Shown here piece after piece: positions 26,866-36,280 of a DNA stretch of 64,000 bases (within the stretch, counting starts at the first letter, position 1; each line of letters starts with the position of its first letter). This DNA comes from Pseudomonas helleri (GTDB lineage: Bacteria; Pseudomonadota; Gammaproteobacteria; Pseudomonadales; Pseudomonadaceae). Both the position numbers and the translations under genes were made by a program. The notes under the pieces are model-generated. The model ran no database searches. It was given only the letters and a program-made list of their open reading frames with translations, and was not told the origin of the DNA. The stretch is taken from assembly GCF_009600315.1 (NCBI RefSeq), contig NZ_WIWC01000018.1, forward strand, positions 20,622 to 84,621, given 5' to 3'.

Positions 26866-29349
26866 TTATTCATCGAGACCGATGGTTTTACGCATGCTTT
26901 TGGTAATCATCTGCCGGGTCTTGCCGTACTCGACCCAAGGGTCTTGCGCCAATGCAGCCAAGCGTTTGGGCAAGGTGAAAATGGTCCAGGCATCAGCGCC
27001 CTTGATCTCGCTCAGCTCATCTTTGGCGATGGGCACTGACACGGGCAGGCCTTCACGCGCTCTGGCTGCGTAAGCATTAATTGTGGTCGCGCCTTTGCCG
27101 TTGCGCAGGTAATCGATAAAAATCTTGCCCACGCGGTTTTTAGGCCCGGCGACCGCCGAAAAACGGCCGGGCATCAGGTGGGCCATGTACTTCACCAGTG
27201 CATGGGTAAAGGTTTTAACGGTGTCCCAAGAGTCTCTGCGGGTCAGCGGCACCACGATATGCACGCCTTTGCCGCCGCTGGTTTTGATAAACGAGGTCAA
27301 ACCCAGTTCATCAAGCAGAGTCAGGATCAGCTGAGTCGCTTCGACCATGCTTTTCCACGGCAAGGCAGGGTCCGGGTCAAGATCGAGGACAAACCGATCG
27401 GGCCGCTCAAGCTCAGGCACTTTCGCATTCCCGCTATGGAACTCCACCGTGTTCATCTGCACCGCTTCGAGCAGTGCCTTCACGCTATTAATGACAATCA
27501 CCGACTCGCCTTTTTGCGAGTCGACACTGGCGAGGGCCAAACCATGGGCATTCTTCTGGAAAAACAATTCACCCGCGATGCCCTCCGGCGCTCGCACCAG
27601 CGCTAGCGGGCGATCCTTGAGGGTCGGTAATAGCCAGTCCGCCACACTGACGTAATAGTCAGCAAGCTGGCCTTTGGTCGCGCCACTTTTGCCATCAATC
27701 ACCCGCTCTGCATGAGTCAGCTTGGGGTGACTGTCCGAAGGTGTGGGTTGAGCCACATCGCGGGTGATGTTTTTGACTGGCTTGTCATGGCGCAGCCCTT
27801 GAAATACGGCATGGCGAACAGCGCCATCCTCCGTGAGCTGCGCGTAGCTCACCTGCGCCAGCTGCTGCGGTTTGAGCCAGTGCACTCCCTTGGCTTCAAA
27901 CCCGGTAGGCGGATTAACGACGGGGGGCGTTTTGACTTCCAGCGGTTTGAGTTGCTTATGCACCGTTCGCAGGGTCTCGCCATCGAATCCAGTGCCCACT
28001 TTGCCGGCATAGCGCAGCTCACCACTGTCCTTGTCGTGTAGCCCCAGCAGTAAAGCCCCAAAATAGTGGCGGCTGCCTTTAGGCTCGGTGAAGCCCACCA
28101 CAACAAACTCTTGGCCCTGCTTGCATTTGAGTTTGATCCAGTCATCCGAGCGCCGGGATACATAAAGGCTGCCCGCGCGCTTGCCGATCAAGCCTTCCAT
28201 GTTCATTTGGCAGGCGCTGCGCAGCAGGCTTGCGGCATCTTCGGCAAAATCGTCGGAATAACGCAGAACGGTATTTTTAGTGCTGTTGAGCACCTTTTTC
28301 AGCGCTGATCGACGCGCTTGCAGCGGCACGTTGCGCAGGTCTGCTCCATTGAGATACGGCATGTCGAACAGATAAAAGACGATATCGCCGCTTTTATCGG
28401 CGTCAAAAGCCTGTTGAAGCTGTTGGAAACTGGGGACGCCCTCGCTGTCGAGTGCCACCACTTCACCGTCCAGCCAGGCTGACTCCAGCTTTAATGTCGC
28501 GATGGCCTTGGCCAATTCGGGCAACTTTGCAGTCCAGTCATGGCCATTGCGGGTGAACAGCTTGACCTCACCCTTGTCGACCCGTGCCAACATGCGGTAG
28601 CCGTCGAATTTGATTTCGTAATGCCAGTCGCCCGTGGGCGGGTGCTCCACCAGCGTCGCCAGTTGCGGTTTCAGACTGGCAGGCTGCGGACCGGCTTTGG
28701 CGCCCGTCAGTTGCCCTGTTGTGCGGGGTTTGGGCGCAGATTGGCTGGCCTTTTTTTTGCTCTGTGTCGCAGCCGCCTTGGGCTTTTTCTCGCCAAGGGT
28801 GCGGTCGCTGAGCACCGAATCGGGCATGGCCTTTGTCACGTCAAACTCAGACTCAGGCCGGGCCGCCTCGTCCTGATGCTTGATCAAAAACCACAGTTGT
28901 TTTTTACCCTCCTGATTAGAGCGCACAAGGTTCCAGATGCCCTGAAGTTTCTCGCCCTCCAGTTCAAATTTGAGCCGGCCTTTTTTAAGCAGCTCTACCG
29001 GGTCACCGATGGGTTTCCACACGCCACGGTCCCAGACGATGACATCGCCCGCGCCATAGTGGCCTTCAGGAATATTCCCTTCGAAAGTAGCGTAATCCAG
29101 CGGATGGTCTTCCACCTCTACAGCCAGACGTTTGACGTGAGGGTCCAGGCTCGGCCCTTTAGGCACCGCCCAGCTTTTGAGGGTGCCTTGCAGTTCGAGG
29201 CGAAAGTCATAATGCAGATGGCTGGCATCATGCTTCTGGATACAGAACTGCAAGGCCTGCCCCGAGGACTTTTTCTTGACAGCGCCGGACGGCTCAGGCG
29301 TCGCCGCAAAATTGCGCTTCTTTTGGTAGTCGTCCAGAGCGTCAGTCAT
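26866..29349 (-). CDS. ligD: ATP-dependent DNA ligase D
   Basis: The 827-residue protein has domains in the Pseudomonas order. The 3'-phosphoesterase comes first (about 35-155; DASHLHYDFRLEL, FEGNIPEGHYGAGDVIVWDR). A Lys/Ala linker (about 185-225) follows. The ATP-dependent ligase spans about 228-510, with the nucleotidyl Lys 247 in EIKFDGYRML, EGLIGKRAGSLYVSR, and WIKLKCKQGQEFVVVGF. The primase-polymerase is last (about 540-827; RPLALVRAPEGIAG, LDLDPDPALPWKSM, KTSGGKGVHIVVPL). It works with Ku in two-component end joining in stationary phase or desiccated cells. The start ATG has GAGG at spacing 8; a TTG two codons earlier is ignored. It overlaps the ku leader. Confidence 0.94.
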   Translation of the reverse strand: MTDALDDYQKKRNFAATPEPSGAVKKKSSGQALQFCIQKHDASHLHYDFRLELQGTLKSWAVPKGPSLDPHVKRLAVEVEDHPLDYATFEGNIPEGHYGAGDVIVWDRGVWKPIGDPVELLKKGRLKFELEGEKLQGIWNLVRSNQEGKKQLWFLIKHQDEAARPESEFDVTKAMPDSVLSDRTLGEKKPKAAATQSKKKASQSAPKPRTTGQLTGAKAGPQPASLKPQLATLVEHPPTGDWHYEIKFDGYRMLARVDKGEVKLFTRNGHDWTAKLPELAKAIATLKLESAWLDGEVVALDSEGVPSFQQLQQAFDADKSGDIVFYLFDMPYLNGADLRNVPLQARRSALKKVLNSTKNTVLRYSDDFAEDAASLLRSACQMNMEGLIGKRAGSLYVSRRSDDWIKLKCKQGQEFVVVGFTEPKGSRHYFGALLLGLHDKDSGELRYAGKVGTGFDGETLRTVHKQLKPLEVKTPPVVNPPTGFEAKGVHWLKPQQLAQVSYAQLTEDGAVRHAVFQGLRHDKPVKNITRDVAQPTPSDSHPKLTHAERVIDGKSGATKGQLADYYVSVADWLLPTLKDRPLALVRAPEGIAGELFFQKNAHGLALASVDSQKGESVIVINSVKALLEAVQMNTVEFHSGNAKVPELERPDRFVLDLDPDPALPWKSMVEATQLILTLLDELGLTSFIKTSGGKGVHIVVPLTRRDSWDTVKTFTHALVKYMAHLMPGRFSAVAGPKNRVGKIFIDYLRNGKGATTINAYAARAREGLPVSVPIAKDELSEIKGADAWTIFTLPKRLAALAQDPWVEYGKTRQMITKSMRKTIGLDE

Positions 29350-29440
29350 ACGCAATCCTCACGTGGTAAGCGTGTGAGGGTCACAACGGGGCAGGAGTTC
29401 CTTCTATTTCAAGACTGGTGTAAACGGTGATGACCTGTTC

Positions 29441-30652
29441 TCAGCATCCACCCAACGCCAGTTGCTTTCGTTCGGCCCCAAAGAACAAAGGACGCAGGCG
29501 CACACCCACGCTATTGCCGATAAATGCAGCCACTAACCACACCCAGCCATGCAGACTGCCCGAGGCGATGCCACTGAAATACGCGCCAATGTTGCAGCCA
29601 TATGCCAGACGCGAACCATAACCGAGCAGCAGCCCACCAATGACCGCCGCGACCAAGGAGCGGGCCGGGATTTTCAGGCTGGGAGCAAAGCGCCCGGCTA
29701 GACCTGCGGCCAACAGCGCACCCAGCACGATACCGATATCCATGACGCTGGTGATGTCTTCCCACACCGGTGCGGCCAAGGCCTTGGCATTGCCTGGCAT
29801 CTGCCAGAACGCCCAGCTGCTGACATCGACGCCTAACCCGCTGGCCGCCTTGGCGCCCCACAGGGCAAAGGCCGAGGTAATGCCCCACGGCCGACCGGCC
29901 AGCGCCAAGGTTGCATAGTTGAGCAGCGCCAGACCAATAGCCCCCCACACCAATGGCCACGGGCCACGCAAGAAACGGCGCAAACCCTGATATTCACTGG
30001 TCACACCCGCTTCAAGCGTGCCATGACGGGCTTTTTCAAGCCGCACGGTCACCGCCGCAATGATCGCAAACACGGCCAGGCTCATCAGCAAGGCTGGCAC
30101 TACGCCCAGCGTTTGGACGATGGACGTTGCCGGGAACGAGGGCAACGCGAACCACCAGTCTACGTGGTGAGTAGCAATCAACGACCCACAGATAAAAAAG
30201 AACAGCGTCACCAGCATGCGCGCATTGCCGCCGCCGACGGTGAACAGGGTGCCCGACGCACAGCCGCCACCCAGTTGCATACCGATGCCGAAAATAAACG
30301 CCCCGAACAGGACAGAAACCCCTACCGGCGCCACCAGCCCGACCACCGGTTGGCCGAATAACGTGCCCGCACCCAGCGCGGGGAAGAACAGCACCACCGC
30401 CACGGCCAGCATGACCATTTGTGCGCGCAGACCGGCGCCACGCCGGTCATTGATAAACACCCGCCAGGCCGAGGTAAAACCGAAGGCCGCGTGGTACAGC
30501 GTCAAGCCCAGCGCGGCGCCGACGATCAGCAATAGCACTTGATGCGAACCGACGCTGTTTTGCAGAAATACAGCGCCCAGCAACAGAAGGATAATAGCCA
30601 GCCAGGGCGCGAAGGATCTGCGCTCAGGTGACAGAGTAAGAGAACGGCTCAT
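29441..30652 (-). CDS. YeeE/YedE-family transporter (sulfur-compound permease)
   Basis: The 403-residue membrane protein begins MSRSLTLSPERRSFAPWLAI and has about ten helices. Both family signatures are visible: GIGMQLGGGCASGTLFTVGG in the first half and YGSRLAYGCNIGAYFSGIAS in the second, each with the conserved Cys used for thiosulfate passage in TsuA-type proteins (PF04143). Thiosulfate or another sulfur compound is the likely cargo. The start is set at the ATG with GGAAT upstream. A decayed copy of this gene's 5' part lies at 35.3-35.5 kb. It is downstream of no obvious partner and is a single gene. Confidence 0.88.
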   Translation of the reverse strand: MSRSLTLSPERRSFAPWLAIILLLLGAVFLQNSVGSHQVLLLIVGAALGLTLYHAAFGFTSAWRVFINDRRGAGLRAQMVMLAVAVVLFFPALGAGTLFGQPVVGLVAPVGVSVLFGAFIFGIGMQLGGGCASGTLFTVGGGNARMLVTLFFFICGSLIATHHVDWWFALPSFPATSIVQTLGVVPALLMSLAVFAIIAAVTVRLEKARHGTLEAGVTSEYQGLRRFLRGPWPLVWGAIGLALLNYATLALAGRPWGITSAFALWGAKAASGLGVDVSSWAFWQMPGNAKALAAPVWEDITSVMDIGIVLGALLAAGLAGRFAPSLKIPARSLVAAVIGGLLLGYGSRLAYGCNIGAYFSGIASGSLHGWVWLVAAFIGNSVGVRLRPLFFGAERKQLALGGC

Positions 30653-30902
30653 GAAGAATTCCGGTACGGTTGATTGGGGTAAAAGCGGAGGGGCGCAGTA
30701 TACCGTTGAGCGAAGCAATCAGAGCGCTTACAGAGCCATCAGGTTCGACAATGCAACATGGGCTGGAGCGGCCAGAAAGAAAACATCGGCGGTGCTGACG
30801 TAGTACTCACCCAGATTGATCTCGCATAACCCAGCGACGTTCGGGGGGGTAAATCTGAAATTTCAGCTTTACTCTGCTGCACCTCACCTCAGGAGCACTC
30901 TT

Positions 30903-31313
30903 ATGAAAATCACTCGGGTCGGCTCGACACCTTCGCAACAAGGCCCCGCCAACTGGTTCACCGGCCAGGTGCGCATCGACAGCCCTTTTCAGGGCGAAGA
31001 ACCGGCACGGATTGCCGGCGCTATCGTCACATTCGAGCCGGGTGCACGCACTAACTGGCACACACATCCTCTGGGGCAGACGCTGATTGTGACTCAAGGC
31101 AAAGGCTGGACCCAATGTGAGGGTGGCCCAAAAGTGGAAATTGCGGCGGGTGACATCATATGGTGCCCGTGCCAGCGACGTCATTGGCATGGCGCCACGG
31201 CAACCACCGCCATGACGCATATCGCTATTACCGAATACCTCGACGGCAAAAATGTCGAATGGCTGGAGCCCGTCAGTGATGACGAGTATCTGGCTGACAC
31301 TTCTCAAGACTGA
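30903..31313 (+). CDS. Small cupin protein, manganese HNL-like
   Basis: The 136-residue single-domain cupin begins [20 protein letters not shown]. Metal ligands are visible in [20 protein letters not shown] (His-x-His and Gln) and [14 protein letters not shown] (His). This matches the family that includes bacterial cupin (R)-hydroxynitrile lyases and decarboxylases. The reaction here is unknown. AGGAG lies eight bases before the ATG. Its 3' end overlaps the end of the convergent flavoprotein gene by ten bases. It may belong to the adjacent uncharacterised catabolic module. Confidence 0.85.
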   Translation: MKITRVGSTPSQQGPANWFTGQVRIDSPFQGEEPARIAGAIVTFEPGARTNWHTHPLGQTLIVTQGKGWTQCEGGPKVEIAAGDIIWCPCQRRHWHGATATTAMTHIAITEYLDGKNVEWLEPVSDDEYLADTSQD

Positions 31314-33055
31314 TGACTGGGTGTCTGTCCTTTGAGGGGGTGTTCGGATGCCGCGTGAAGCCCAACGATATACCCGAATGTCATGGCAGGTCCTAAGTTG
31401 ATGCCTCCTGAGGGATAGAAACCACCCATAACGCTCGCCATGTCTGTACCTACTGCATAAAGCCCTGTAATTACGGTCCCGCTACGATCCAACACTTGAG
31501 CATGACCATTGGTCTTTAGGCCCGCAAATGTTCCAAAGCAGCCCGGTCTAACCTTAACCGCATAAAAGGGGCCTTGCTCGATTGGGGCCACACAAGGGTT
31601 ACCCTGCGCTATGAGCGGATCACCCTGCTTGCGGTTGTAAGGTGTCGAGCCGCGACCGAACTCTGGATCTTCACCGTTGCGGGCATGCTCGTTGAAATTG
31701 CGCACAGTCACGTGCAATCCGGCCGGATCGATACCACAGACCTCGGCCAGCGCTTTAATGGAGTTGGCGCATTGTAGATACCCGCTACGAACCGAAGGCC
31801 CGACGGGCAGCGGAAATGGACGCGAATGACCCAGTCCAAAACGGCGCTGGAAGCGGTGATCGCAGATCAGCCATGATGCTACTTCTTCACCTTCAGGGGC
31901 CCCTGCAACCATAGCAGCGGTGTAATCGTAATAGCCGTCAGCTTCGTTTACGAACCGCTTGCCCGTGGACAACACGCCGATCAAACCGGGCTTAGCTCGG
32001 TCAATGATGTGGGGGAAGTGTCCAATTGTGCCATTGCGATGGCGCACTAATGACACGGGTGCCCACGCAGCAGGTGATGCCACGTCGATATCAAGCTCAC
32101 CACCGGCCGACTCTCCCAACGAAATACCATCGCCAGAGCATTCCACCGGGGGCAATGCGAGGTGGTCTTCGTCTGTAGACGTGCGCGGGAAAAGTGCTTT
32201 ACGCCGATGCATGTCGTTGGGGAAACCACCTGTTGCAAGTACCACCCCTCTATTGGCGTGGATCTGCGTCGGACCGTCTGGTGTGTCGACGATTGCCCCC
32301 ACGACCTTGCCTTGATTCAGTATCAATTCGCGCGCGGGTGCTGACTCGATCAGCGTCACACCGAGATCGACCGCCGATTTGGCTAGCCGTGCCACTAACG
32401 CCACGCCATTGACCAAGTGCATTGCCCGACCATGGAGCGTCAAATCCCGCAAGTGCGACAGAAAACGTTTAGTGACATGAATAAAAGATTTTAGCGATCG
32501 GGTCATGCTCAAAAAAGCAGCGAGATCGGGACCGGCCATGATGGGCATGCCCAGAAAAGATGTCTCTCTCATCGTCTTGCGCAGGCGATGGATCAACGGT
32601 CCCATCTCTCTCGCATCATAAGGCGCAGCGATCACCTGATGGCCTTGAACAGCGGCGCCGGGAACGCGGCCATGAATATCCGGGATGCCATTACCATCGA
32701 CCCATTTTAAAGTCGTTTTTTCCTCAAAAAACGACACCATACGAGGCGCATTGTCCAGGAAAGCATCTATGCGTTCGGCGTTGTAACGGGAACCCAGTTC
32801 ATTCCTCAAATAGGTACGCGGCTGCTGCGGATCTTCATGAATGCCAGCCCGTTTGGCCAAAGGATTGCCAGGAATCCACAGCCACCCACCCGACCAGGCG
32901 GTCGCGCCACCGAATGTTTCATGCTTTTCCACCACAATGACCTTAAGGCCTTGGGCCGCTGCGGTTACGGCAGCGGCAAGGCCGGAAGCCCCCGAACCGA
33001 TCACCAGCAGATCACAATTGAGGGATCTGGAATCTGCGTTAGTCTGGGTGTTCAC
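31304..33055 (-). CDS. KstD-like FAD-dependent oxidoreductase (FAD_binding_2)
   Basis: The 583-residue flavoprotein carries the FAD-binding loop [19 protein letters not shown] at the N-terminus and [17 protein letters not shown]. The middle holds [20 protein letters not shown]. The C-terminal FAD contact is [20 protein letters not shown]. This is the 3-ketosteroid delta1-dehydrogenase/fumarate reductase flavoprotein superfamily. No other steroid genes are nearby, so the true substrate is probably another cyclic or unsaturated compound. It lies two bases after the iclR stop and is co-transcribed with it. No signal peptide is seen, so it is probably cytoplasmic. Confidence 0.87.
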   Translation of the reverse strand: MNTQTNADSRSLNCDLLVIGSGASGLAAAVTAAAQGLKVIVVEKHETFGGATAWSGGWLWIPGNPLAKRAGIHEDPQQPRTYLRNELGSRYNAERIDAFLDNAPRMVSFFEEKTTLKWVDGNGIPDIHGRVPGAAVQGHQVIAAPYDAREMGPLIHRLRKTMRETSFLGMPIMAGPDLAAFLSMTRSLKSFIHVTKRFLSHLRDLTLHGRAMHLVNGVALVARLAKSAVDLGVTLIESAPARELILNQGKVVGAIVDTPDGPTQIHANRGVVLATGGFPNDMHRRKALFPRTSTDEDHLALPPVECSGDGISLGESAGGELDIDVASPAAWAPVSLVRHRNGTIGHFPHIIDRAKPGLIGVLSTGKRFVNEADGYYDYTAAMVAGAPEGEEVASWLICDHRFQRRFGLGHSRPFPLPVGPSVRSGYLQCANSIKALAEVCGIDPAGLHVTVRNFNEHARNGEDPEFGRGSTPYNRKQGDPLIAQGNPCVAPIEQGPFYAVKVRPGCFGTFAGLKTNGHAQVLDRSGTVITGLYAVGTDMASVMGGFYPSGGINLGPAMTFGYIVGLHAASEHPLKGQTPSHQS

Positions 33056-33057
33056 AC

Positions 33058-33906
33058 TTAGCCACCTTGATTGCTATGGAGTGCCGAGAGCCTTGGGCTC
33101 ATAAGGGCCGCGGAGCCCGGAATCAGCTGCTGGATTTGCGCCACAGCAGCGATCAGAGACGGGGCAATTTGATGCAGACGCTCTTCGCCAAGCCGGAAAA
33201 CAGGACCCGCGACGCTCACCACTCCAATCACTTTGCGGCTGACGGGATGAAGCAAGGGGACGGCGATGGCTGACATCCAGTCAGCAAAGGTTTGAATGGC
33301 TAACGCATAACCGAGCGCGCGGGCTGACTCGATTCTTGGCAGCAACGCGTCAACGGATTGTGGGGCGTATGGGCCGTACTCTTGAGTCGAGCCAAAACCC
33401 TGCCGCCCTACCAGCGCCAGCGCCTGCTCGTTGTCCATGGTTGCCATCCAGGCATATCCAGTCGCAGAACACGATAACTTGGCAGCCATGCCCATGTCGG
33501 GGTCATAACGCAGACCAGAGCGTGCCCCTTGCGCACGAGCAACCCAAGTCAGCCTGTCCTCGTCCACCACCGACAGTCGCACCAGCTCTCCTACCTCGGC
33601 GGCTAGTTGATTGAGAACCGGCTGGGCTGAATCAATCAGCCCGTCCGCGCTTAGATGGGTGAAGGCAAGGACCTGCAACTTTGAGGTCAGTACATAGGTG
33701 CCACGCTCCTGTTCTTGACGCGCATATCCGGTCTCACACAAGGTGTTCAACAGGCGATGGGTAGCGCTACGTGGGATACGCAGTTTTTCCGAAATCTCAG
33801 TCAGTGCAATCCCTTCACCGCTACTGGCCAGCATTTCCATAATGGCAAGACCACGGTCAAACAGTCCTGTGTAACTCAACTGCGGGTTGCTCAGCACGCT
33901 TGGCAT
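33058..33906 (-). CDS. IclR-family transcriptional regulator
   Basis: The 282-residue protein has an N-terminal winged HTH (about 14-75; GIALTEISEKLRIPRSATHR, LLNTLCETGYARQ). The IclR effector domain spans about 90-265 (AKLSCSATGYAWMATM, ADWMSAIAVPLLHPVSRKVI, GVVSVAGPVFRL). It is first in an operon with the flavoprotein and divergent from the TIM-barrel isomerase gene 556 bases away. Two similar palindromes in that gap (separate entries) are candidate binding sites, one by each gene, so it probably controls both arms of the module. Confidence 0.9.
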   Translation of the reverse strand: MPSVLSNPQLSYTGLFDRGLAIMEMLASSGEGIALTEISEKLRIPRSATHRLLNTLCETGYARQEQERGTYVLTSKLQVLAFTHLSADGLIDSAQPVLNQLAAEVGELVRLSVVDEDRLTWVARAQGARSGLRYDPDMGMAAKLSCSATGYAWMATMDNEQALALVGRQGFGSTQEYGPYAPQSVDALLPRIESARALGYALAIQTFADWMSAIAVPLLHPVSRKVIGVVSVAGPVFRLGEERLHQIAPSLIAAVAQIQQLIPGSAALMSPRLSALHSNQGG

Positions 33907-33967
33907 GGCGTTTCCTCATGGGCCGTCATGGCACCTGTATGTGTGTTGAGATTCATTTTTGATGATT

Positions 33968-33984
33968 CTGGAAAACCATTCCAG
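33968..33984. promoter_or_regulatory. Candidate IclR operator, site 1
   Basis: A perfect palindrome CTGGAA-AACCA-TTCCAG lies 62 bases upstream of the iclR start. A near copy with the same 6-5-6 layout lies at site 2. Autoregulation is inferred. Confidence 0.55.
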
Positions 33985-34364
33985 TTTCAGCAATGATCTC
34001 AATTCGCCCGTTACCTCAGGTGAGGCGTCGAAGATTCTGGGGAGTTTGATGCTTGTGCAGAGAATCGCCTGGATACGTCGAACAGCAGGTTCAGATAGGT
34101 GATCAACGCTTTGGCAAGGTCAGTTTTCAGACTCTCAACCGTACGAGGTGCCATGAGGTACAACCGAAATTATTTTGAGCAATTTTTACGACGGAAGAGT
34201 CCGGGCCCCGAATTACGGGCGTTTCAGTCAGTTGTTGTTTTTTATTTTTGGGTGCCAGACGTAGAAAGGTCAACCGTAAAACAGGGCTTGTGTGCGATTA
34301 ACGAACACAAGCCGCTACCGAAATAATCATTCATGCGGGGCAAACTTTTTTTCTTGATTTGAAA
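33985..34364. other. Long regulatory gap, no supported gene
   Basis: This AT-richer stretch lies between the two palindromes. A 75-codon open frame (34099-34326) lacks a ribosome site or recognisable family and is not called. A small dyad CCTCAGGTGAGG is at 34015-34026. Promoters for both divergent transcripts should lie here. Confidence 0.5.
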
Positions 34365-34381
34365 CTGGAACTCAGTTCTAA
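34365..34381. promoter_or_regulatory. Candidate IclR operator, site 2
   Basis: CTGGAA-CTCAG-TTCTAA has the same half-site (CTGGAA) and 5-base spacing as site 1. It is centred about 90 bases upstream of the isomerase ATG. The right half differs at two positions. Assignment to the IclR protein is inferred. Confidence 0.5.
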
Positions 34382-34462
34382 CTAAAAAGAGACAGCTGAC
34401 CAAATCGTCGTCTTTCAAGTTAGGGCGCGTGTCTTTTTAGAATTAGAAAACGAGAGTCGACC

Positions 34463-35287
34463 ATGAGCGATCAGATATTTTCCCTTGCCGCCTTGACCGT
34501 GCTGGAGCTATCGCCCCCAGACATGGTCGAGGTTGCTGCCCGCGCCGGATACAGCCACCTCGGTTTGCGGCTGGAACCGGCAACAGCCCAGGAACATCAC
34601 TTTCCTCTGATGACAGATGCCCAGTTGCGGCGTCAAACGCACCAACGCCTGAAGGAAACCGGCATCAAGGTGCTGGATATAGAGATTCTGCGATTGAAGC
34701 CGGAAACCTGCGTGCAGGATTTCCTTGCCTATCTGGAGGTCGGTGCCGAGTTTGGTGCGACTGAATTGCTGATAGCGGGCAACGATCCGCACGAATCTCG
34801 CCTCGCAGACAACTTCGCTGCCCTGTGCGAGATGGCAGCGCCGTTTGGCCTACACCCACATCTGGAATTCATGCCTTGGACAGACGTGCGCGATCTGTCG
34901 CAAGCATGGCGCATTGTGCAGAGTGCTGCACATCCCAACGGGAGTGTCTTGATTGACGCTTTTCACTTCAATCGGTCTGCCTCATCACTTGAGGAACTGG
35001 CAGCTGCGACTTCCCGTGCGCCGCAACGATTTCGCTACGCTCAACTGTGCGACGTGGCGGGTCCGCGCCCGGAAGATATGGATGAAATCCTGCGTCAGGC
35101 TCGCCATGAACGGAGATTTCCAGGAGATGGCGATTGTGACCTGCGCGGGCTGTTAAACGCGCTGCCCGCCGGTATCCCGCTCAGCTTGGAAATCCCCACA
35201 CAGCAATTGCTGGAGCAGGGAGTCAGTGCATTAGACCGGGCAACATGGGCGCTGGAAAAGGCCCGCCAAGTATTAAAAAGCCGCTAA
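34463..35287 (+). CDS. Sugar phosphate isomerase/epimerase-family TIM barrel
   Basis: The 274-residue protein belongs to the xylose isomerase-like TIM barrel (AP endonuclease 2, PF01261) family. Metal-site segments are visible: Glu in HPHLEFMPWTDV, Asp-His in SVLIDAFHFNRS, Asp in YAQLCDVAGPRPED, and Glu in GIPLSLEIPTQQL, in the canonical order. Members isomerise, epimerise or dehydrate polyols and ring acids (for example 3-dehydroshikimate dehydratase); the substrate here is not known. The ATG has GAG-containing upstream sequence (AAACGAGAGTCGACC). It is divergent from iclR and probably induced with it. Confidence 0.85.
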   Translation: MSDQIFSLAALTVLELSPPDMVEVAARAGYSHLGLRLEPATAQEHHFPLMTDAQLRRQTHQRLKETGIKVLDIEILRLKPETCVQDFLAYLEVGAEFGATELLIAGNDPHESRLADNFAALCEMAAPFGLHPHLEFMPWTDVRDLSQAWRIVQSAAHPNGSVLIDAFHFNRSASSLEELAAATSRAPQRFRYAQLCDVAGPRPEDMDEILRQARHERRFPGDGDCDLRGLLNALPAGIPLSLEIPTQQLLEQGVSALDRATWALEKARQVLKSR

Positions 35288-35319
35288 CAGGCAGCGGTGA
35301 GGTGGTGCTCTGTGGTTAA

Positions 35320-35491
35320 TGACGGGACAGGCGCGGGGAAGAACAGCACCACCGTACCCAGCTACAAAAGGACAAAAGCCGCCACAGGCGCAGCCGATAC
35401 GCGCGCAGACGGCAGGGAGAGAGAACGACTGATGAGAAATCCCGGTTCATTTGATCGGGGTAAATTCGAGGGCGCCGAGTATACGCAGAGG
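35320..35491 (-). pseudogene. Decayed copy of the YeeE/YedE gene 5' region
   Basis: On the minus strand 35432 downward reads ISRSLSLPSARV..., aligned with the intact gene's MSRSLTLSPERR... The start codon is ATC instead of ATG, and an in-frame stop follows LL. The later VVLFFPA matches the intact protein near residue 90, so an internal deletion has removed about 60 codons. Upstream bases 35451-35491 match the intact gene's leader at 30673-30703. A 24-base exact match joins 35331-35354 with 30376-30399. It is in the same orientation as the intact copy. Confidence 0.7.
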
Positions 35492-35582
35492 TGGCTCTGC
35501 ATGGGCTCAAAACCTTAAAGAATGACCTGTGCAGGCCGATAGCCATTACCGAATAATACCCACTACTCACAGGAAGATTCGG

Positions 35583-36209
35583 ATGGCCACCGCAAAGGAA
35601 AAGCAAGACAACGCACGCGCGATATGTTTGCTGGTTGGATTCGTTGTATTCATACCCTTGATGATCTTTTCATTTATCCGCTATCAAACCTTCAAAACCA
35701 CCTACACCGAGAACGAATACTCACAACGCATTTTTGATATTGGCAACCTGGCCCCGGCCTTCATCACCGCCGGATCGTTTTTATTGTTCGCCTATATCGT
35801 GTGTGCTTATTCATTCGGCTCACCCATCGGTTACGTGCTCGGACCTATTGCCTTGATCGGCACCGGACTGATCTGCGTAAAAATCGCCCAGTCCATCGCC
35901 GCCACCTATTTCGGCGTCTTCGTTGACCCCTTCAACAACCGCGTACTGTTGCCCAAAGACATGGCCAACTACTCAATCACTGATTACTTCAACCTGAAGT
36001 TCATCACTGACTTGGGCACGATGGAACAAGTGCCGCTGGATCAGATCAGAAAAATCACGCGACAAGGCGGCAAGAAGCTGTTTATCCACGGCAAGTTCGG
36101 CTCGCGCGGCATGACCTTTTCCAACAAGCAAAAACGCGACGAATGTATTTCGGCTATTGAAGATGCGGCCCGAGTGTCCGCTTCGCTGGAGTTTGAGGAC
36201 GCGGCTTAA
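35583..36209 (+). CDS. Hypothetical membrane protein
   Basis: The 208-residue protein begins MATAKEKQDNARAICLLVGF. Three hydrophobic stretches (about 13-33, 57-78, 82-108) are followed by a cytoplasmic C-terminal half with YSITDYFNLKFITDLGTMEQ and RKITRQGGKKLFIHGKFG, which looks PH-domain-like (strand-rich with basic loops). I do not recognise the family. AGGAAG lies seven bases before the ATG. It is upstream of the pfeR-like gene but separated from it by a Fur box and so probably not in that operon. Confidence 0.7.
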   Translation: MATAKEKQDNARAICLLVGFVVFIPLMIFSFIRYQTFKTTYTENEYSQRIFDIGNLAPAFITAGSFLLFAYIVCAYSFGSPIGYVLGPIALIGTGLICVKIAQSIAATYFGVFVDPFNNRVLLPKDMANYSITDYFNLKFITDLGTMEQVPLDQIRKITRQGGKKLFIHGKFGSRGMTFSNKQKRDECISAIEDAARVSASLEFEDAA

Positions 36210-36250
36210 GGGGATGGGAATGTGCGACTTTTTTTGTCAGAATCGCACAA

Positions 36251-36269
36251 TACAATCATTCTCATTCGC
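36251..36269. promoter_or_regulatory. Candidate Fur box before pfeR
   Basis: The reverse complement GCGAATGAGAATGATTGTA matches the 19-base Fur consensus GATAATGATAATCATTATC at 13 positions. It starts 12 bases upstream of the pfeR-like ATG, so iron-loaded Fur would block this promoter. Confidence 0.7.
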
Positions 36270-36280
36270 AGGTTTACCTC

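Noticed and set aside
34099..34326. 75-codon frame in the iclR/isomerase gap
   Set aside because: No ribosome site or family; the gap is better explained as regulatory DNA.
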